This document shows positions 41,406 to 46,470 of a stretch of 46,470 nt of DNA, piece after piece (positions within the stretch are counted from its first letter, which is position 1; each line of letters opens with the position of its first letter). This DNA is from Nemertoderma westbladi (lineage: Eukaryota; Xenacoelomorpha; Nemertodermatida; Nemertodermatidae). The notes under the pieces were generated by a model. It worked only from the letters and a program-made list of their open reading frames with translations, was not told the DNA's origin and ran no database searches. The DNA lies in contig JAUCBJ010002038.1 in the NCBI GenBank assembly GCA_032718475.1, forward strand, positions 1 to 46,470, written 5' to 3'. The position numbers and the translations under genes are program-made.

Positions 41406-42847
41406 CAGTAACGGTTTTACCTACCAGTAACGGTTTTACCTACCAGTAACGGTTTTACCTACCAGTAACGGTTTTACCTACCAGTAACGGTTTTACCTAC
41501 CAGTAACGGTTTTACCTACCAGTAACGGTTTTACCTACCAGTAACGGTTTTACCTACCAGTAACGGCTTTACCTACCAGTAACGGTTTTACCTATCAGTA
41601 ACGGTTTTACCTATCAGTAACGGTTTTACCTATCAGTAACGGTTTTACCTACCAGTAACGGTTTTACCTACCAGTAACGGTTTTACCTACCAGTAACGGT
41701 TTTACCTACCAGTAACGGTTTTACCTACCAGTAACGGTTTTACCTACCAGTAACGGTTTTACTTACCAGTAACGGTTTTACCTACCAGTAACGGTTTTAC
41801 CTACCAGTAACGGTTTTACCTACCAGTAACGGTTTTACCTACCAGTAACGGTTTTACCTACCAGTAACGGTTTTACCTACCAGTAACGGTTTTACCTACC
41901 AGTAACGGTTTTACCTACCAGTAACGGTTTTACCTACCAGTAACGGTTTTACCTACCAGTAACGGTTTTACCTACCAGTAACGGTTTTACTTACCAGTAA
42001 CGGTTTTACCTACCAGTAACGGTTTTACCTACCAGTAACGGTTTTACCTACCAGTAACGGTTTTACCTACCAGTAACGGTTTTACCTACCAGTAACGGTT
42101 TTACCTACCAGTAACGGTTTTACCTACCAGTAACGGTTTTACCTACCAGTAACGGTTTTACCTACCAGTAACGGTTTTACCTACCAGTAACGGTTTTACC
42201 TACCAGTAACGGTTTTACCTATACCAGTAACGGTTTTACCTACCAGTAACGGTTTTACCTACCAGTAACGGTTTTACCTACCAGTAGCGGTTTTAACTAC
42301 CAGTAACGGTTTTACCTACCAGTAACGGTTTTACCTACCAGTAACGGTTTTACCTACCAGTAACGGTTTTACCTACCAGTAACGGTTTTAAACTACCAGT
42401 AACGGTTTTACCTACCAGTAACGGTTTTACCTACCAGTAACGGTTTTACCTACCAGTAACGGTTTTACCTACCAGTAACGGTTTTACCTACCAGTAACGG
42501 TTTTACCTACCAGTAACGGTTTTACCTACCAGTAACGGTTTTACTTACCAGTAACGGTTTTACCTACCAGTAACGGTTTTACCTACCAGTAACGGTTTTA
42601 CCTACCAGTAACGGTTTTACCTACCAGTAACGGTTTTACCTACCAGTAACGGTTTTACCTACCAGTAACGGTTTTACCTACCAGTAACGGTTTTACCTAC
42701 CAGTAACGGTTTTACCTACCAGTAACGGTTTTACCTACCAGTAACGGTTTTACCTACCAGTAACGGTTTTACCTACCAGTAACGGTTTTACCTACCAGTA
42801 ACGGTTTTACCTACCAGTAACGGTTTTACCTACCAGTAACGGTTTTT
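41399..42847. repeat. 19-bp minisatellite, about 76 units
   Basis: The unit is CCTACCAGTAACGGTTTTA. It is very homogeneous; variants are CTATCAG (three consecutive units near 41590-41640), CTTACCAG, ACGGC, a GTAGCGG, TATACC and AAACTACC. The first unit begins inside the terminal TACCTAC of the neighbouring inverted-repeat element. It does not code. Confidence 0.97.
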
Positions 42848-42896
42848 TACTTAACTTGCTTGACTAATTAAAATTATAACGATTATATAAACAGGA

Positions 42897-42945
42897 TATC
42901 CTTGTAATACGTGTTAACTTAGTTTATTGTTTTGGTTACATCCAC
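42897..42945 (+). repeat. Scrap of the foldback-element arm
   Basis: ACGTGTTAACTTAGTTTATT with GTTTTGGTTAC matches 1580-1612 of the left foldback arm with small changes. It shows the family is dispersed in this genome. Confidence 0.6.
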
Positions 42946-43266
42946 CCGAAAACTGTTGTTAGGAGCTTTGAGGCTGTTGTAGGTCCAATTTTAAAACTAA
43001 CAGGACCTTAGGCGGAGTTAATAAATAATGCGAGGGCCGGATTTCAAAATGCCCCTATCGAGACTATTTTATCCAAAAAGTATCAATTATTGTTTCGTTT
43101 CTCTGGTGTAATATTTTTTGAAAGTTTCAAATTTTAGGATGGCGAAGAATAAAATTACAAATAACAAATATACGTAACTATGTATAACTGTAATACTAAT
43201 GAAAAGTACATAACTACAATAGAAGTAGTTGTTTTCTTATATACAATTGGTGCATATTAATTAGTA

Positions 43267-43657
43267 ATGCGAATTGATGGTTGCTACACAAGACTACTAA
43301 GGGCAGCCTTAAACATCAGCTGGAGACAACACATGACAAACGCCGAGCTTTATGGTACAATACCACCTGTATCAACCACCCTCCGTAAATGCAGATTAAG
43401 ATTCAGTGGGCACTGCTGGCGAAGTAAAGACGAGGTCATACCAGATCTACTTTTCTGGCAACCAACTCATAGAAAGCGTAGTTGTGGACGACCAGCCATA
43501 ACATATATAGACATAACACATATATATAATCAACTTGAAAGGGATACTGAACTTGGGAGAAACGAAATTGCGACAACTATGGAGAATCGGGAAGCCTGGA
43601 AGGATCTCATTTCCCCTGTCCGAGTTCACTCGACCTAGTAGTAGTAGTAGTAGTATT
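43267..43657 (+). pseudogene. LINE ORF2 tail, third family, ending in (TAG)n
   Basis: RIDGCYTRLLRAALNISWRQ, then NAELYGTIPPVSTTLRKCRL and FSGHCWRSKDEVIPDLLFWQ, ending with REAWKDLISP. It is the same type of ORF2 tail as family 1 (GHC.R, LW/FWQP.H, a Gly-rich turn) but clearly a different family. The stop at 43636-43638 is followed by a TAGTAG microsatellite tail. Only 123 codons remain; it is 5' truncated. Confidence 0.8.
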
Positions 43658-43781
43658 AGTCAAAATGATACCTGGTAGGCCTACTTTAAAATAAAATGTG
43701 TTGGTTGTTAGAAATTCAGTTCATAGGGACATAAAATTCTTCATTCCTTCCATTAATTAATAATACATTTCGATTTTCGTA

Positions 43782-43852
43782 AAATGGTTCAATCTCAATA
43801 GAGTACTCGTCTCTAGAATTAAAATAATCCTATGTTCGAATTTTGAAAAGCC
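43782..43852 (+). repeat. tRNA-like relic
   Basis: GGTTCAATCTCAATAGAGTA resembles a D-arm/A-box, CTCGTCTCTAGAATTA an anticodon arm, and TGTTCGAATTTTG (about 43833-43845) a B-box. The pairing is poor, so it is a pseudo-tRNA or SINE fragment. Confidence 0.35.
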
Positions 43853-43859
43853 TCTCACA

Positions 43860-44250
43860 TTAATCTTAAAAGGTGTTAGGTTACACGCAAAGTTTTTTTT
43901 GCAGGGCAATACCCAGAGTATAAACAATGATTACTTATTAATTTTTCTTATGTGTTTAGATTTGCAAAGCAATTACAAAGGCAGTTATGCAGTCAGGTGG
44001 CGGTGCAATACTTCACCACATTGAGGAAAAAATAAAGGATTAGCTAAAGCACTCGACATCCAGGAAAATGGAAGGAGAAAGGAAGAGTGGACAGGGTCAG
44101 AATAAAGATAACTGAATAAGAATATAAAAGATTAAGCATTAATTAAAGATTACAGCTTGTTTTTCTCAGATCATGATTTGCAATATATACTTTTCAAGGT
44201 TTACCGAGTATTAATTCATGGTACACAGTGCCTATTTGGCCTAATTGTAC
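43860..44250. other. Non-coding spacer
   Basis: AT-rich with no supported frame. Confidence 0.4.
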
Positions 44251-44753
44251 TAAATATGGTCTATCTGGGACTTGTGACCACTGTGTCCACTATAAGTCCA
44301 TAGCTTTCCAGTTCGCTTCTTGAACTGGGTTCCAGCCGAAAACAATCCATTTCCAGAGATAAAATCCTGAAGATGGACGGAATTTCGGTTAACACTATTG
44401 CTATAGACCCAGGGCGATGTAGGTGATTGATGCAGACTTGCATTAAAGTCTCCCAGGAATGTTAAGAATGCATGCTGATCCACTCCATCAGTAGCTGCTT
44501 GTAGATTCTGGTAGAAATTTTCCACCTCTTCTACAGGGGCAACACTAGTTGGAGAGTAGCACACAATCAGAACCACCTTAGAAAACTTCTTAGCCAGTCT
44601 TCCAGAACATGAGAAGTGGCAATGGATGATGCGGTTAGAGAATTGGTCTATTCTGTCCAATGCTGCATGTGCAGTTGGATTCATCAATAGACCTATTCCA
44701 CCATTGCCACTATCATCTGCTGAAGCGAGGGCGAGTCGCCAACCGCCCCCCAT
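44250..44753 (-). pseudogene. LINE family 1 endonuclease (inverted segment)
   Basis: GGIGLLMNPTAHAALDRID, VVLIVCYSPTSVAPVEEVEN, FLTFLGDFNASLHQSP and LFSAGTQFKKRTGKLWTYSG followed by KSQIDHI are the late motifs of an APE-type endonuclease (G-D-F-N and the S-Q-I-D-H-I end). The catalytic Glu region upstream is disrupted, because stops separate this part from the segment at 44854-45267. Confidence 0.8.
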
Positions 44754-44853
44754 GTCCTTCCTTAATCAAAACCTCACCAGTCTGTCCAGTCTGCATTCGG
44801 TGCTCTTGAAACCCACTGCACTAAGAGAAAGCTTATCTGTCACGGCAGTCAGC

Positions 44854-45267
44854 TCACCTTGTCGCATTTGAGGACCCGAGTGTTAGGGTGTTTACTGAGG
44901 CCAGTCTAGTGACTTGCCTCAGATTCACCAATGGCTTTGTTGGTCGGGGTGGAACATGAGAGTAGCCTCCAACTCCAGAATCCCTCTCCCCCTCGCAATC
45001 TGGCCTCCCTGGTGACCCAGGGTTTGGGCCAGAAAGGTCATCAGGAAAGGGACTCAAAGAATTGTTTGCCGCTCTCTCTCCAGTAGGGGGTGAGACAGGC
45101 AGCTGGTCAGGAGATAACTGACGCCTGTGAGGCCGATTGTGTCCAGTCATTCCACTGGCCTGTAGTGGCTGGACCTCAGCATTACTAATGTAATCCATAG
45201 TGGGGGTTGGAGGGTGCTTTTTTGCCGAGTGAGCTCTAGGGGCAAATACCACACCCTGGTTTGCCAT
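44854..45267 (-). pseudogene. LINE family 1 ORF N-terminal region (inverted segment)
   Basis: ATG 45267 opens 137 codons of Pro/Ser/Gly-rich sequence (RPHRRQLSPDQLPVSPPTGE, then LSGPNPGSPGRPDCEGERD). It ends with VNLRQVTRLASVNTLTLGSS, the start of the endonuclease region (the usual 'N..TL' strand). A stop at 44854 breaks it from the rest of EN. Confidence 0.6.
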
Positions 45268-45462
45268 TCCACAGGGTGGGTGTTGCAGTGGAGTCAGATA
45301 TGAGGCCCATCACCCATTGGCTGTGCAGCTCATCTGCTGGGTCATGCCCTGTACCCCTGCTGCCAGGTGCAGGTCGCAGTGAAGTGCACTCGGAGTGGAC
45401 ATGAGAATACTCTACTCCTGACCAGCCATTGGTAGATCACCATCTGCCTGGCCAGGCCATAC

Positions 45463-46024
45463 CTAGGATCATGGATCCGGAAGTCAGGTGAGGACCTTCG
45501 AATACGTAAGGGAAAGGCATGGGCAGCCTTGAATAGGCTTTCCAGGATTTAGAAGCCAACTAGAATTAATCAGAAACTTAAGGTCCGATTATTTAGAGCA
45601 GCAGTAGTTCCAGTACTCCTCTATGGGAGTCCATGCTGGGCTCTAACTGCTGAGGACACCAAATCTCTGGATGGCACATTCACAAGAATGCTACGCTGGG
45701 TTCATTGTGTCAAGTACAATGCACACATCTCCAACCAGACACTATATAACATTGGAGGTGTCTCATTGGTTCCCCCAAGCTTGACACTAGAACAAAATCG
45801 CCTCCACTTTGCAGGACATTGCTTTCGCCGTGAGGACCAGCCAGTGCATAATCTTGTACTTTGGCAGCCTCATGGAGTGAATAAGCATGGTGGACAGCCC
45901 ATGACTTTCTTGAGACGCATCTTAAAGGACACTGGCCTTGAAGATGCGGTGATCTAGCAAATGTCATGGGTGATAGGGAGTTGTGGCGGTGCAATTTTGT
46001 CGATAAGCCGACACAGCATTCTTA
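45463..46024 (+). pseudogene. LINE family 1 ORF2 tail (copy C)
   Basis: YLGSWIRKSGEDLRIRKGKA and WAALNRLSRI are followed by a TAG (in place of TGG, 45548-45550). Then come KLKVRLFRAAVVPVLLYG and the GHCFRREDQPVHNLVLWQPH segment, with a deletion near 45948 that shifts frame. It is nearly identical in sequence to copies A and B. Confidence 0.85.
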
Positions 46025-46057
46025 AAAATGCAGCATGCCGATACTACTAGTAGTAGG

Positions 46058-46355
46058 CCAGGCCATATACCCCTGCAGCCAAGTATATGGGTCCTTAATC
46101 CAGGACCAAGGGCGTCCTTATCCCAGAACGAAGGGGGTCCTAGTTACACGACCAGATTTGCCCTAGTAAGAGGGTCTATGCAGCTACAGGTGACACCTCC
46201 TTTATGCTGCATGGAGGTGGCAAGTTTTCTTGATCAATGACCTAGAATACCTGACCTGACCTTATTGTTGGACCAATCAAGGTGTAATCTAACACTTTAT
46301 ATGTTTAGACCTACATATAGTTTTCATCTACGTAATTCCGAGATGTCATATCAAA
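46058..46355. other. Non-coding spacer
   Basis: The first 20 bases (GGCCAGGCCATA) echo the 5' UTR-like sequence at 45453-45464; no gene seen. Confidence 0.4.
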
Positions 46356-46445
46356 ATGTCGTCTAAAAAAGAGGTGGACGAATTCATAAAGTCTATGGAA
46401 TCCGGCGCTATCCTAAAATGCGTAGATGCAAATTATCAATATTAG
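46356..46445 (+). CDS. Possible first exon of a gene leaving the window
   Basis: ATG 46356 gives MSSKKEVDEFIKSMESGAIL and ends at TAG 46443-46445 after 29 residues. The composition is like a real N-terminus. A KCG|GTAGAT-type donor could lie near 46419-46425, but the window ends before this can be judged. Confidence 0.2.
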   Translation: MSSKKEVDEFIKSMESGAILKCVDANYQY

Positions 46446-46470
46446 TCGTCTTTTAATCAAAAGGAAAGTA

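Larger units (their letters stand above)
44254..46057 (+). mobile_element. LINE family 1, copy C, with 5' inversion (twin-priming structure)
   Basis: The right part (about 45463-46057) is the family 1 RT tail in plus orientation, ending ACTACTAGTAGTAG. Directly to its left, in minus orientation, lie 5' UTR-like sequence (45462-45270), an ORF start region (45267-44854) and the endonuclease (44753-44250). The inverted part runs from internal sequence at the left to the element's 5' end at the junction, exactly the order twin priming produces. The RT core between EN and tail is deleted. Confidence 0.75.

Noticed and set aside
41043-41449. Two overlapping frames inside the inverted-repeat element
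   Set aside because: They run into the arm and the minisatellite and show no domain.
41399-42847. CRISPR-like array
   Set aside because: The 19-bp units are directly adjacent with no variable spacers, and the context is eukaryotic.

Overview
The window looks like nuclear DNA from an animal, most likely an aquatic invertebrate; I cannot name the species. It is AT-rich. It has spliced genes with GTAAGT donors and pyrimidine-AG acceptors, and a secreted fibrinogen-related lectin gene. It also has a TEX36-like ciliary gene and a dense, mostly decayed mix of metazoan transposons. Nothing suggests a bacterium, plasmid or virus genome.

Layout. 0-0.8 kb: tail of a LINE reverse transcriptase. 1.5-1.9 kb: a foldback element with long inverted arms and an exact 9-bp target duplication. 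2.0-2.3 kb: a 22-bp tandem array. 2.37-4.42 kb: an internally deleted Ty3/gypsy element (minus strand) with a 4-bp target duplication. 4.95-5.27 kb: a 68-bp tandem array related to the foldback arms. 7.1-9.95 kb: a fibrinogen-related gene in at least three phase-0 exons. 10.6-11.2 kb: the TEX36-like gene (minus) with one frameshift. 13.4-14.65 kb: a piggyBac relic. 15.48-16.02 kb: a LINE tail with a 10-bp target duplication. 16.07-17.47 kb: a decayed Crypton-like tyrosine recombinase. 19.26-21.34 kb: a GC-rich block with a run of hairpins and a minus-strand three-zinc-knuckle Gag/ORF1-like reading frame. 21.34-23.83 kb (plus) and 27.0-29.6 kb (minus): two members of one EN-RT LINE group. 29.6-30.85 kb: a second LINE family fused head-on to the latter.

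31.3-36.7 kb carries three related copies of a protein I do not recognise. It looks like a small beta-rich (OB-like) domain followed by a Cys cluster. One copy has a single in-frame TGA, one is split into three exons, and one is broken. Between and beside them lie an unrecognised minus-strand remnant and a pogo/Tigger-like DDE relic. 38.1-39.3 kb holds two simple tandem arrays and 39.5-40.07 kb a small broken gene. 40.77-41.4 kb is another inverted-repeat element whose right end runs into a 1.45-kb, 19-bp minisatellite. 43.3-46.06 kb holds two LINE tails, one with a textbook 5' inversion.

Only the fibrinogen-related gene, the TEX36-like gene and perhaps the three-exon OB-like gene look like candidate host genes. 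Most other coding sequence is mobile-element derived and inactivated. The best candidates for something undescribed are the OB-like/Cys-cluster family (31.3-36.7 kb) and the GC-rich hairpin plus zinc-knuckle block (19.26-21.34 kb).
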